From assembly GCA_964551975.1 (NCBI GenBank), contig CAZKFI010000015.1:1-40491 (forward strand): a stretch of DNA of 40,491 nucleotides. The letters are read 5' to 3'. The translations under genes and the position numbers were made by a program. Each line of letters begins with the position of its first letter. The first letter of the stretch is position 1. The notes beneath the pieces were generated by a model, which did not search any database, was not told where the DNA came from, and saw only the letters and a program-made list of their open reading frames with translations. This DNA comes from REEB426 sp964551975 (GTDB taxonomy: Bacteria; Actinomycetota; Actinomycetes; S36-B12). This document shows positions 32,477 through 40,491 of the stretch, in pieces.

Positions 32477-33646
32477 ATGTCGGCTAGCCCACTGGTTCCC
32501 CGGATGGACGAGCATGCAGTGTCGGTTTTCGCGCGTATGTCCACCCTCGCACTTCAGACGGGTGCGATCAATCTCGGCCAAGGGTTTCCCGACACTGACG
32601 GCCCACTCATCCTGCGCGAGGTTGCGATGCAGGCCATTGCCGAGGGGCGGGGGAATCAATACCCACCACCCCACGGACTCCCCGCACTACGTGAGGCCAT
32701 CGCCGCTCACCAGCAGCGCTTCTACGGGCTTTCGATCGATCCCGATCGGGGCGTGGTCGTGGCGACCGGGGCATCCGAGACCCTGCAGGCAACCCTGTTG
32801 GCCCTGATCGACGATGGCGATGAAGTCGTCATGTTCGAGCCGTGGTTCGACGTATACGCCGCTGGCATCAGTCTGGCTCGTGGGCGTCGGGTGGGTGTCC
32901 CATTGGCTGGTCCAGAGCTACGTCCAGACCTCGACGCCTTGCGGGAACGCGTCACCCCTCGTACCCGCGCGATCCTGCTGAACTCACCGCATAACCCATC
33001 AGGCATCGTGTTCACTCCCGAGGAGTTGCAGGTCATCGCCGATATCGCCATCACGAATGACTGCTTGGTCATCTCCGACGAGGCCTACGAGCACCTCTGG
33101 TTCGACGGCCATCCACACATCCCCATCGCAACTCTGCCCGGCATGTTCGAACGCACCATCACGATCGGTTCCGGTGGCAAGACGTTCTCCTTCACCGGCT
33201 GGAAGGTTGGTTGGGCCAGTGGACCCGCTGATCTCATCGGTGCCGTCCGGGTGGTTCGACAACACCTGTCGTACGTCTCCGGCGGTCCCTTTCAATGGGC
33301 GATGGCTGCTGGGCTGACGCTTGATGACGATTACTTCACCGAGTTCCGCATCGACCTGCAAAGCAAGCGTGACCTGTTGTGTGCCGGGCTGAGTGAACTC
33401 GGTATGCGCGTGATCAACCCGCAGGGCACCTACTTCGCCACAACCGATGTGACGCCACTTGGCTACCCAGATGGCATGACCTTCTGCGAAGCACTCCCCG
33501 AACTCGCCGGTGTCGTGGCGATTCCGCATCAGGTCTTCTGCGATGACAAACCAGTTGGGGCGCCTTACGTGCGCTGGGCGTTCTGCAAACAGCCTTCGGT
33601 GCTCACTACGGCCATTGAACGCATGCAGAAGGTGCTCGCTCGCTGA
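32477..33646 (+). CDS. dapC: PLP-dependent aminotransferase, DapC-like (N-succinyldiaminopimelate aminotransferase)
   Basis: A 389-residue fold-type I (class I/II) aminotransferase. It matches, from memory, the mycobacterial Rv0858c/DapC type: INLGQGFPDTDGP near the N-terminus, NQYPPPHGLPALREAIA, VATGASETLQAT, ILLNSPHNPSGIVF, ISDEAYEHLWFD, and the Schiff-base Lys in GSGGKTFSFTGWKVGWA. It would act in the succinylase route to lysine and diaminopimelate, but related proteins are kynurenine-oxoglutarate or methionine aminotransferases, so the role is inferred. The stop overlaps the next ATG (TGATG). Confidence 0.88.
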   Translation: MSASPLVPRMDEHAVSVFARMSTLALQTGAINLGQGFPDTDGPLILREVAMQAIAEGRGNQYPPPHGLPALREAIAAHQQRFYGLSIDPDRGVVVATGASETLQATLLALIDDGDEVVMFEPWFDVYAAGISLARGRRVGVPLAGPELRPDLDALRERVTPRTRAILLNSPHNPSGIVFTPEELQVIADIAITNDCLVISDEAYEHLWFDGHPHIPIATLPGMFERTITIGSGGKTFSFTGWKVGWASGPADLIGAVRVVRQHLSYVSGGPFQWAMAAGLTLDDDYFTEFRIDLQSKRDLLCAGLSELGMRVINPQGTYFATTDVTPLGYPDGMTFCEALPELAGVVAIPHQVFCDDKPVGAPYVRWAFCKQPSVLTTAIERMQKVLAR

Positions 33647-33924
33647 TGATCCTTGTTGACGATGCGCACTGGCCCTGGCGCGACAAACTCTGGTGCCACC
33701 TGATCAGCGATACCTCGCTGGCGGAACTGCACGACTTCGCACGCCAACTGGGCATCCCGGAGCGCGGATTCTCTGGTGATCACTACGACATCCCACAGGA
33801 GTATCGCGATCAGGCAATCGCTGCTGGCGCTCAGCCGGTGAGTAGCCGCCAGATCGTCGAAGCGCTGCGGGCCGCCGGTCTACGTCGACCGGCAGCCCGC
33901 AAGAGCACGAACACGCACCCCTAG
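33646..33924 (+). CDS. DUF4031 protein
   Basis: A 92-residue protein of the DUF4031 family, function unknown. The conserved pattern is nearly complete: ILVDDAHWPWRDKLWCHLISDTSLAELHDFA at the N-terminus, GDHYDIPQEYRDQAIAAGAQPVSSRQIVEALRAAGLR in the middle and a basic tail. Its start overlaps the aminotransferase stop and its stop TAG overlaps the clpB stop on the other strand within CTAG. Confidence 0.9.
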   Translation: MILVDDAHWPWRDKLWCHLISDTSLAELHDFARQLGIPERGFSGDHYDIPQEYRDQAIAAGAQPVSSRQIVEALRAAGLRRPAARKSTNTHP

Positions 33925-36503
33925 GCGGCGACCACACTCAATTCGTTCCCGTCGGCCACGGTGCTAACCACGACGGTGTCGCCATCGCGGATTTCCCCGC
34001 TCAAGATTCCCTTGGCCAGTTTGTCGCCCACCGCGGTCTGCACCAACCTGCGCAGCGGTCGAGCTCCGTAGATCGGATCAAAGCCACGGTTCACCAACCA
34101 GGCCTTGGCATCTTCGCTGACATCCAAGACGATGCGCCGGTCGTCGAGGCGATGCTGCAACTGCTCCAGTTGTAGCTCCGCTACGCGCCCAAGTTCGGCG
34201 CGGTCAAGCGGATTGAACGTCACCACAGCATCAAGGCGGTTCAAGAACTCCGGTCGGAATTGTTGACGCACCACGGCAAGTACCTGCTCCTTGCGCTCCT
34301 CGAATGGCACCGTGAGATCGATCAGATACTGCGATCCGAGGTTGGACGTGAGGATCAGGATGACGTTGCGGAAGTCGACCGTGCGCCCCTGCCCATCCGT
34401 CAGGCGACCGTCATCGAGTACCTGCAACAGGATGTCGAAGACCTCCGGGTGCGCCTTCTCCACCTCGTCAAGCAGCACAACCGAGTACGGGCGCCGACGC
34501 ACCGCCTCGGTCAACTGCCCACCCTCTTCGTAGCCGACGTATCCGGGAGGTGCTCCCACCAGACGTGAGACTGCGTGCTTCTCCGAGTACTCGCTCATGT
34601 CAATGCGCACCATGGCGCGTTCGTCATCGAAGAGGAACTCCGCCAGCGCTTTGGCCAACTCGGTCTTGCCAACACCGGTTGGTCCTAGGAACAGGAATGA
34701 GCCGGTGGGGCGATTCGGATCGGAGACTCCGGCCCGCGCTCGCCGAACGGCGTCAGACACCTCATCGACAGCCTCGCGCTGTCCGATGACTCGCTGACCA
34801 AGTTCTTCCTCCATGCGTAGGAGCTTCTGTGATTCACCTTCTAGGAGTCGACCAGCCGGGATACCTGTCCAGGCCGCTACCACCTCGGCAATGTCGTCGG
34901 CGGTAACTTCCTCCTGCACCATCGAGGCACGGTCAGTGGTGTCAGCCGTGACCCGTGCCAACTCCTCCTCGAAAGTCGGGATCTCGCCGTAGAGGATGCG
35001 AGAGGCCTGCTCGAAATCACCTTCGCGTTGCGCGCGCTCGGCAACTGATCGCAGGTCGTCGATGAGGATTTTGATCTCGCCGATTCGGTCCAGATCCTTC
35101 TTCTCTGCTTCCCAGCGTGCCCGGAGGCCTCGCAACTCTTCGTCTTTGTCTGCGATCTCAGCGCGCAGTCGATTCAGTCGCTCCCGAGAGGCTTCGTCAG
35201 TCTCCTTGGCAACGGCCAGTTCTTCCATACGCAGACGATCAACCTGGCGCTGCAGAACGTCGATCTCCACAGGAGACGAGTCAATCTCCATGCGCAGTCG
35301 TGAGGCCGCCTCATCCATCAGGTCGATTGCCTTGTCTGGCAGGAATCGCGAGGTGATGTAGCGATCAGACAGTGACGCCGCAGCAACGAGTGCGGAGTCA
35401 GAGATCACCACCTTGTGATGGGCCTCGTACTTCTCCTTGATGCCGCGCAAGATGGCGATGGTGTCCTCGACACTGGGCTGATTCACCAGCACCTGCTGGA
35501 AACGGCGCTCAAGGGCCGCGTCCTTCTCGATGTATTCCCGATACTCGTCCAACGTGGTGGCACCGATCATCCGCAGTTCACCACGAGCGAGCATCGGCTT
35601 CAACATGTTGCCGGCATCCATAGCCGAGTCGCCACCAGCTCCAGCACCAACCACGGTGTGCAACTCGTCGATGAACGTGATGATCTGGCCCTCACTGGCC
35701 TTGATCTCGTCCAGGACAGCCTTCAAGCGCTCCTCGAACTCCCCGCGGTACTTCGCTCCTGCAACCATGGCACCGAGGTCAAGCGCGATGAGGGTCTTGC
35801 CTTCAAGTGAAGTCGGCACGTCTCCTTCGACGATGCGTCGCGCTAGCCCTTCGACAACCGCGGTCTTACCAACGCCCGGCTCACCGATCAGTACCGGGTT
35901 GTTTTTGGTTCGCCGCGAAAGCACCTGGATTGTGCGGCGAACCTCCTCATCTCGCCCAATGACCGGGTCGATCTTGCCTTCCCGTGCCCTTGCCGTCAGA
36001 TCGACTCCGTACTTCTCCAACGCCTGGAAGGTCTGTTCTGGATCCTGCGTGGTCACGCGTGCTCCTCCCCGCACCCCATCGAGTGCTGCCAAGAGAGCAT
36101 CTGCGGTAGCGCCCTGAGCCTGCAGCAGGCCGGTTACCTCCGGGCCGCCGGCCTTGGCAAGACCGATCAGCAGATGCTCGGTACTGACGTATTCGTCACC
36201 GCGTTGATCAGCAAGTGACTTTGCTTCGGTAATGCTGCGGTAGGCCGCCGCGCCCATCTGCGGTGCGGAGACTGACGCACCGGCAGCAGAGGGCAGTGCA
36301 GAGACTGCCGCACGCACCTGTTGGGTCAGGCGCGTGTGATCCGCACCTACTGCCTCAAGTAGTGCCGATGCGATACCGGGTCCCTGTTGCAGCAGGGAAT
36401 CCAGGATGTGCAGCGGCTCCACCTGGGCATTGCCATTGGCCGCTGCAAGGCGCACTGCTGCACCGAGGGCCTCCTGGCTCTTTGTTGTGAATGCGATATC
36501 CAT
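33921..36503 (-). CDS. clpB: ATP-dependent chaperone ClpB
   Basis: An 860-residue Hsp100 disaggregase that, with DnaK, extracts polypeptides from aggregates. Domains in order: N-terminal Clp repeats (FTTKSQEALGAAVRLAAANGN), AAA+ 1 with Walker A GEPGVGKTAVVEG, the long coiled-coil middle domain (about 400-530, rich in E, R and K), AAA+ 2 with Walker A GPTGVGKTELAKAL and SEYSEKHAVSRLVGAPPGYVGYEEGG, and a small C-terminal domain ending in SVVAA. ATG 36503 has GAGGATTG upstream. It follows hspR by 38 nt and is probably under the same HspR control. Confidence 0.97.
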   Translation of the reverse strand: MDIAFTTKSQEALGAAVRLAAANGNAQVEPLHILDSLLQQGPGIASALLEAVGADHTRLTQQVRAAVSALPSAAGASVSAPQMGAAAYRSITEAKSLADQRGDEYVSTEHLLIGLAKAGGPEVTGLLQAQGATADALLAALDGVRGGARVTTQDPEQTFQALEKYGVDLTARAREGKIDPVIGRDEEVRRTIQVLSRRTKNNPVLIGEPGVGKTAVVEGLARRIVEGDVPTSLEGKTLIALDLGAMVAGAKYRGEFEERLKAVLDEIKASEGQIITFIDELHTVVGAGAGGDSAMDAGNMLKPMLARGELRMIGATTLDEYREYIEKDAALERRFQQVLVNQPSVEDTIAILRGIKEKYEAHHKVVISDSALVAAASLSDRYITSRFLPDKAIDLMDEAASRLRMEIDSSPVEIDVLQRQVDRLRMEELAVAKETDEASRERLNRLRAEIADKDEELRGLRARWEAEKKDLDRIGEIKILIDDLRSVAERAQREGDFEQASRILYGEIPTFEEELARVTADTTDRASMVQEEVTADDIAEVVAAWTGIPAGRLLEGESQKLLRMEEELGQRVIGQREAVDEVSDAVRRARAGVSDPNRPTGSFLFLGPTGVGKTELAKALAEFLFDDERAMVRIDMSEYSEKHAVSRLVGAPPGYVGYEEGGQLTEAVRRRPYSVVLLDEVEKAHPEVFDILLQVLDDGRLTDGQGRTVDFRNVILILTSNLGSQYLIDLTVPFEERKEQVLAVVRQQFRPEFLNRLDAVVTFNPLDRAELGRVAELQLEQLQHRLDDRRIVLDVSEDAKAWLVNRGFDPIYGARPLRRLVQTAVGDKLAKGILSGEIRDGDTVVVSTVADGNELSVVAA

Positions 36504-36541
36504 ATCAATCCTCGTCGTGCATCACTTGATGAATCTGTGTG

Positions 36542-36901
36542 TTACTTGGTTCTACGCCAGGGCACCAGCGCGGTGGAAGACTCACGCTGATCCTTTTCAC
36601 GCAAGACCGCACGCAGTCGTTCGACTTCAGCCTGAAGTTCCAGGACGCGTCGAACTCCTTCAATACTCAGTCCCTGGGCGGAGAGTTCAGCTATCTCCTG
36701 TAGGCGCGCAATATCCCGTCCGGAGTACAGGCGGTTCCGGCCTCCAACCCGCGTGGGACTCAGTAGGCCCAGTCGGTCGTACTGACGCAGAGTCTGCGGA
36801 TGAAGTCCCGCTAACTGCGCAGCGACCGAGATGGCATACACGGGTGCATCCTCGGCGATGGCGAAGCGACGGTTTGCGAAGTTGTCGGCGGCCCGATTCA
36901 C
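36542..36901 (-). CDS. hspR: Heat-shock repressor HspR (MerR family)
   Basis: A 119-residue MerR-type regulator. The winged helix is YAISVAAQLAGLHPQTLRQYDRLGLLSPTRVGGRNRLYSGRDIARL, followed by a coiled-coil of LEL and E/R repeats (about 85-108). In Actinobacteria HspR represses the dnaK operon and clpB at HAIR inverted repeats, using DnaK as co-repressor. The GTG start overlaps the dnaJ stop as GTGA. Its expected operator in front of dnaK is outside the window, and I see no HAIR site in front of clpB. Confidence 0.95.
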   Translation of the reverse strand: MNRAADNFANRRFAIAEDAPVYAISVAAQLAGLHPQTLRQYDRLGLLSPTRVGGRNRLYSGRDIARLQEIAELSAQGLSIEGVRRVLELQAEVERLRAVLREKDQRESSTALVPWRRTK

Positions 36902-38067
36902 GTGCGACCACCCTGGCTTGAGGCCGCTGCCTGGGCATACAGATCCTTGCGCGGATCATGGTCGCTGGTCTGCGCAACGAACTGCTCCAGTGCCAAACGT
37001 GCCTCGCCGGACAACTGCTCTGGTACGGCCACCTCGACGGTGACCAGCAGGTCACCATTGCTGCCATCGGTGCGGCGGTAGCCCTTGCCCCGCACTCGGA
37101 AGGTGCGCCCATTGGCCGTGCCCGCCGGTATGCGCAGGGTGACGCTGCCGGACCGCGGTGTTGGCACGCTGATCTCGGCACCTAGGGCGGCCTCGGCGAA
37201 CGTGATCGGCAGTGTGACGGCGACGTTGTCCGCCTTGCGAGTAAAGATCGGATGCTGCTCCACTCGCACACTGACGTACAAGTCACCATTGGGACCGCCA
37301 CGTTCACCGGGGGCGCCTTTGCCCTTTAGGCGAATGCGTGCACCGTCCTTGACTCCTGCCGGGATACGCGCCTGGACTGTCCGGGTACTCACACCGCGAC
37401 CGGAACCCCGGCAGCTGGTGCACGGGTCATCAACGATGAGTCCGCGCCCCTTACAGGAGACGCACGGCTCAGCGAAGGCGAATCCACCCGCGTTACGTGC
37501 TGTCTGCCCGCTTCCGTCACAGGTTGGGCACATTCGCGGCACTGTTCCGGCCTTGGCTCCCGTGCCATGGCATGCCTGGCATGCCGCATCACTACTTAAC
37601 CGAAGCGGCACGGTCACCCCGTCCAGTGCGTCATCAAAGGACAGTGTCAGATCGCTCTCGAGATCCGCACCTCGTCGCGCACGCTGTGGCCGTCCACGAC
37701 GGTTGAACAGCCCACCGAGTAGGTCGCCGAATTCGCCTTGGCCACCACCGAAGAGGTCCTCGAGGTTGACCCCGCCCATACCGCCACCGCGCGTACCACC
37801 AGCGCCGAAGCCCCCCGGACCGTAGCCACCGGCTGCGAACATCGTTCGAGCCTCGTCATATTCCCGTCGCTTGGTGTCATCCGAGAGCACGTCATAGGCC
37901 TCAGACACCTGCTTGAAACGCTCTTCGGCACTGGCGTTACCCGGGTTCTTATCCGGATGCAATTCACGTGCAAGCTTGCGGTAGCGCTTTTTGATTTCGT
38001 CGGCCGTGGCCTTCTGATCGACCCCGAGGATCGCGTAGAAGTCCTTTTCCAGCCAGTCGCGGTTCAC
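36898..38067 (-). CDS. dnaJ: Chaperone DnaJ
   Basis: A 389-residue type I DnaJ that delivers substrates to DnaK and stimulates its ATPase. It has the J domain (DFYAILGVDQKATADEIKKRYRKLARELHPDKNPG) with HPD at about 37-39, a long Gly/Phe-rich linker with NLEDLFGG, four zinc-finger repeats (CQACHGTG, CPTCDGSG, CVSCKGRG, CTSCRGSG), and the C-terminal substrate domains. I chose GTG 38067, one base after the grpE stop, because it gives the usual N-terminus; the in-frame upstream extension is within grpE. Confidence 0.96.
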   Translation of the reverse strand: MNRDWLEKDFYAILGVDQKATADEIKKRYRKLARELHPDKNPGNASAEERFKQVSEAYDVLSDDTKRREYDEARTMFAAGGYGPGGFGAGGTRGGGMGGVNLEDLFGGGQGEFGDLLGGLFNRRGRPQRARRGADLESDLTLSFDDALDGVTVPLRLSSDAACQACHGTGAKAGTVPRMCPTCDGSGQTARNAGGFAFAEPCVSCKGRGLIVDDPCTSCRGSGRGVSTRTVQARIPAGVKDGARIRLKGKGAPGERGGPNGDLYVSVRVEQHPIFTRKADNVAVTLPITFAEAALGAEISVPTPRSGSVTLRIPAGTANGRTFRVRGKGYRRTDGSNGDLLVTVEVAVPEQLSGEARLALEQFVAQTSDHDPRKDLYAQAAASSQGGRT

Positions 38068-38068
38068 C

Positions 38069-38635
38069 TCAATCAGCCCCAGCCACTGCAACTCGCGCCG
38101 GACGCAAGATGCGTCCAGCAAACCGATACCCGGGCTGATAGACCGTCACCACCGTGGGCTCCGAGACTTCATCACGGGCCTCCGTGGTGAGTGCCTCGTG
38201 CAACGTCGGGTCGAAAGCCTCACCGGCAGCGCCGAACTGCTCCAACCCGATCTTGGTGACGGTTGACTGCAGGGCCTCCCCAACAGTGCGGAATGCACCG
38301 TCAAGTTCGCCGTGCTCTCGCGCACGATCGATGTCATCGAGGATCGGCAGCAGACCTGCGAGAACCGCCGACACTGCGAGCTGTCCGGCTAACTCCCGGT
38401 CGCGGTCAACACGCTTTCGGTAGTTGGCGTATTCCGCATGCACCCGCTGCAGGTCCGCCGTGAGTTCCGCCACCTTGTTTTGGGTGGCATCGAGATCGGC
38501 TTCGAGGACCGCGCCCTCCGAGGATTCGCCAGCCGGCTCGGCCGGCTGGCGAATCTCGAAGGTCTCCGGGTCGATCCGGCGGCGGTCATTAACCCGCACA
38601 CCGTTCTCTTCGAAGCCTTCCTGCTCCTGACTCAC
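38069..38635 (-). CDS. grpE: Nucleotide exchange factor GrpE
   Basis: A 188-residue co-chaperone that releases ADP from DnaK. The N-terminal third is acidic and variable, then a long coiled-coil (DATQNKVAELTADLQRVHAEYANYRKRVDRDRELAGQLA, about 49-87) leads to the compact beta domain with GLEQFGAAGEAFDPTLHEAL and GYRFAGRILRPARVAVA. The GTG start overlaps the dnaK stop (GTGA). A 33-bp near-start palindrome lies within the coding sequence. Confidence 0.95.
   Translation of the reverse strand: MSQEQEGFEENGVRVNDRRRIDPETFEIRQPAEPAGESSEGAVLEADLDATQNKVAELTADLQRVHAEYANYRKRVDRDRELAGQLAVSAVLAGLLPILDDIDRAREHGELDGAFRTVGEALQSTVTKIGLEQFGAAGEAFDPTLHEALTTEARDEVSEPTVVTVYQPGYRFAGRILRPARVAVAGAD
38523..38555 (-). 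repeat. Perfect 15-bp inverted repeat (hairpin) inside grpE
   Basis: GATTCGCCAGCCGGC, a 3-base centre (TCG), and GCCGGCTGGCGAATC form a fully paired, GC-rich stem. On the minus-strand mRNA it lies 80-112 nt into grpE, just after dnaK. It encodes part of the poorly conserved EIRQPAEPAGES region. Confidence 0.9.
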
Positions 38636-40473
38636 TTGGCATCGCCCTCATCGACGATCTCGGCATCGACCACGTCCTCATCGGCCAGGTCGGAGGCGGC
38701 GTCGGCTGCACCGGCAGTGCCATCGGCACCGGCCTGCTGCGACATGGTGTACATCGCGGCACCGAGCGTCTGGCTCGCCTGAGCCACGCGATCGGATGCA
38801 GACTTCATCGCCGGGATGTCGTCAGCTTCGATGGCCTTCTTCAGATCAGCCAAGGGCTCCTCGACATTGGCCTTCGCATCAGCCGGGACCTTGTCGGCGT
38901 TGTCCGCCAGGAACTTCTCCGTCTGAAACACCAGCGCCTCGGCGGTGTTCTTGACTTCAACTTCCTCGCGACGCTTGCGGTCTTCCTCGGCATGCTGCTC
39001 AGCGTCCCGCATCATGCGGTCAATTTCGTCCTTGTTCAGCGCAGAGCCGCCGGTGATGGTCATCGACTGCTCTTTGCCGGTTGCCATGTCTTTGGCAGAC
39101 ACATGCACAATTCCGTTCGCGTCGATGTCGAAGGTGACCTCGATCTGCGGAATATTGCGCGGTGCCGGCGGGAGACCGGTCAACTCGAACGTCCCCAGGC
39201 GCTTGTTGTACGCCGCCATCTCACGCTCGCCCTGGTAGACCTGGATGAGCACGGAGGGCTGATTGTCCTCAGCGGTGGTGAACATCTCCGAGCGCTTGGT
39301 CGGGATAGTCGTGTTGCGCTCGATCAACTTGGTCATCACGCCACCCTTGGTCTCGATGCCTAGGGACAGCGGAGTCACGTCGAGGAGCAACACATCCTTG
39401 ACCTCACCCTTGAGAACGCCTGCTTGCAGGGCTGCGCCCACGGCAACGACCTCATCAGGGTTGACGCCCTTGTTGGCGTCCTTGCCGGTGAGCTCCTTGA
39501 CCATGTCAGCAACCGCTGGCATACGTGTTGATCCACCGACCAGCACAACCTGATCGATATCCGACACCTTGATGCCCGCGTCCTTGATCACTGACTGGAA
39601 CGGCGATTTGGTGCGCTCCAGCAGATCACGCGTCATCGACTCGAACTGCGCACGCGAGAGGGTCTCCTCGAGGTGCAGCGGTCCTTCAGCGCTGGCGGTG
39701 ATGTAGGGCAGATTGATCGAGGTCTGCATGGAACTCGACAGTTCGATCTTTGCCTTTTCGGCAGCCTCACGCAGACGCTGCATGGCCATCTTGTCCTTGG
39801 ACAGATCAACGCCATGGGCGTTCTTGAACGAGGTGACCATCCAGTCCACGACCGCGTTGTCCCAGTCGTCGCCACCGAGATTGTTGTCACCACTGGTGGC
39901 CTTGACCTCCACAACACCGTCACCGATCTCCAGCAGTGACACGTCAAAGGTGCCACCACCCAGGTCGAAGACGAGGATCGTCTGCTCCTTGTCGCCCTTG
40001 TCTAGGCCATAGGCAAGTGCAGCCGAGGTCGGCTCGTTGATGATGCGCAACACATTCAGCCCAGCTATCTCGCCGGCTTCCTTGGTTGCCTGACGCTGTG
40101 CGTCACTGAAGTACGCAGGCACGGTGATCACGGCATCAGCCACGTTCTCGCCGAGGTACGCCTCAGCATCGCGCTTGAGTTTCATGAGCGTGCGTGCGCT
40201 GATCTCCTGGGCGGTGTACTTCTTGCCATCGATGTCGATGGTCCAGTCGGTGCCCATATGGCGCTTGACGCTGCGCACCGTGCGATCGACGTTCGTCACC
40301 GCCTGGCGCTTGGCGACCTCACCAACCAGAACCTCACCGTTCTTGGCGAAGGCCACCACCGACGGGGTGGTGCGGGCGCCTTCCGCATTGGCGATGACGA
40401 CCGGCTCGCCGCCCTCTAGGACCGAGACGACCGAGTTGGTCGTGCCCAGGTCGATACCCACTGCTCGGGCCAT
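38632..40473 (-). CDS. dnaK: Chaperone protein DnaK (Hsp70)
   Basis: A 613-residue Hsp70. The nucleotide-binding domain opens with AVGIDLGTTNSVV (about 4-16) and has VPAYFSDAQRQATKEAGEIAGLNVLRIINEPTSAALAYG, LVFDLGGGTFDVSLLEI and VVLVGGSTRMPAV. The substrate domain begins at about 360 (DVTPLSLGIETKGG). The tail ends in the acidic EDVVDAEIVDEGDAK. It lacks the extra N-domain loop of some Gram-negative DnaK proteins. ATG 40473 has GGAAG upstream. It is the first gene of the heat-shock operon in this window; its promoter lies beyond the right edge. Confidence 0.98.
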   Translation of the reverse strand: MARAVGIDLGTTNSVVSVLEGGEPVVIANAEGARTTPSVVAFAKNGEVLVGEVAKRQAVTNVDRTVRSVKRHMGTDWTIDIDGKKYTAQEISARTLMKLKRDAEAYLGENVADAVITVPAYFSDAQRQATKEAGEIAGLNVLRIINEPTSAALAYGLDKGDKEQTILVFDLGGGTFDVSLLEIGDGVVEVKATSGDNNLGGDDWDNAVVDWMVTSFKNAHGVDLSKDKMAMQRLREAAEKAKIELSSSMQTSINLPYITASAEGPLHLEETLSRAQFESMTRDLLERTKSPFQSVIKDAGIKVSDIDQVVLVGGSTRMPAVADMVKELTGKDANKGVNPDEVVAVGAALQAGVLKGEVKDVLLLDVTPLSLGIETKGGVMTKLIERNTTIPTKRSEMFTTAEDNQPSVLIQVYQGEREMAAYNKRLGTFELTGLPPAPRNIPQIEVTFDIDANGIVHVSAKDMATGKEQSMTITGGSALNKDEIDRMMRDAEQHAEEDRKRREEVEVKNTAEALVFQTEKFLADNADKVPADAKANVEEPLADLKKAIEADDIPAMKSASDRVAQASQTLGAAMYTMSQQAGADGTAGAADAASDLADEDVVDAEIVDEGDAK

Positions 40474-40491
40474 GTGGTGGTACTTCCTTTC

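Noticed and set aside
36504..36541. HspR binding site in front of clpB
   Set aside because: The 38-bp gap contains only a short CATCA-CT-TGATG palindrome and no CTTGAGT-N7-ACTCAAG type element, so clpB is more likely read from upstream.
40474..40491. HAIR operator or heat-shock promoter of dnaK
   Set aside because: Only 18 bases upstream of dnaK are present and they hold just the ribosome binding site; the operator would lie outside the window.

Overview
The window is a GC-rich, very gene-dense stretch of an actinobacterial chromosome. The case for Actinobacteria is the dnaK-grpE-dnaJ-hspR-clpB operon with a MerR-type HspR, a BldC-like regulator next to a Leu/Val/Phe dehydrogenase and a DUF3073 protein, a DUF3151 protein between purA and an aldolase gene, frequent GTG starts, and purine genes in the order known from Streptomyces (purD-purC-purS-purQ-purL-purF-purM-DUF3073-vdh-bldC, from memory). 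A run of exactly 100 N shows that this is a draft scaffold, probably a metagenome or single-cell assembly. I cannot name the species. I see no rRNA, tRNA, CRISPR array, insertion sequence, integrase or origin, and no non-coding stretch longer than about 170 bases.

Layout. 1-2296 (-): the N-terminal 765 or so residues of a large membrane-anchored or secreted beta-rich surface protein that runs off the left edge. 2466-5287: a TSUP-family exporter (+), bldC (-), an amino-acid dehydrogenase (+) and DUF3073 (+, interrupted by the gap). 5284-25585 (all -): a long purine supercluster. In transcription order it is fba (class I aldolase), DUF3151, FAD oxidoreductase, purA, a class III aminotransferase, purD, purB, purC, galE, purS, purQ, purL, SCP2-like protein, a polyamine-type ABC transporter (potA, potD, potB, potC), purF and purM. 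25660-33924: accessory and housekeeping genes in mixed orientation: an MFS exporter with a SpoU methyltransferase (-), DedA plus an unknown protein (+), an SDR (-), a secreted trypsin-like protease (+), an acyl-CoA dehydrogenase-like protein (-), and a DapC-like aminotransferase with DUF4031 (+). 33921-40473 (-): clpB, hspR, dnaJ, grpE and dnaK. The dnaK promoter lies just outside the right edge.

How it works together. The purine block encodes PurF, PurD, PurS/Q/L, PurM, PurC, PurB and PurA. That covers most steps from PRPP to SAICAR, the PurB lyase steps, and IMP to adenylosuccinate; purN, purE/K and purH are not here. The chaperone block gives the DnaK/DnaJ/GrpE refolding machine, the ClpB disaggregase and their repressor HspR.

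The most notable signals concern expression rather than new genes. Six genes without Shine-Dalgarno sequences have a TANNNT box exactly six bases before an ATG or GTG start, the pattern of leaderless transcripts. One divergent pair of this type has start codons 22 bp apart. Three convergent gene pairs share their stop codons on a CTAA or CTAG tetramer. A perfect 15-bp inverted repeat sits inside the start of grpE, just after dnaK. PurD carries an in-frame 18-bp tandem repeat.
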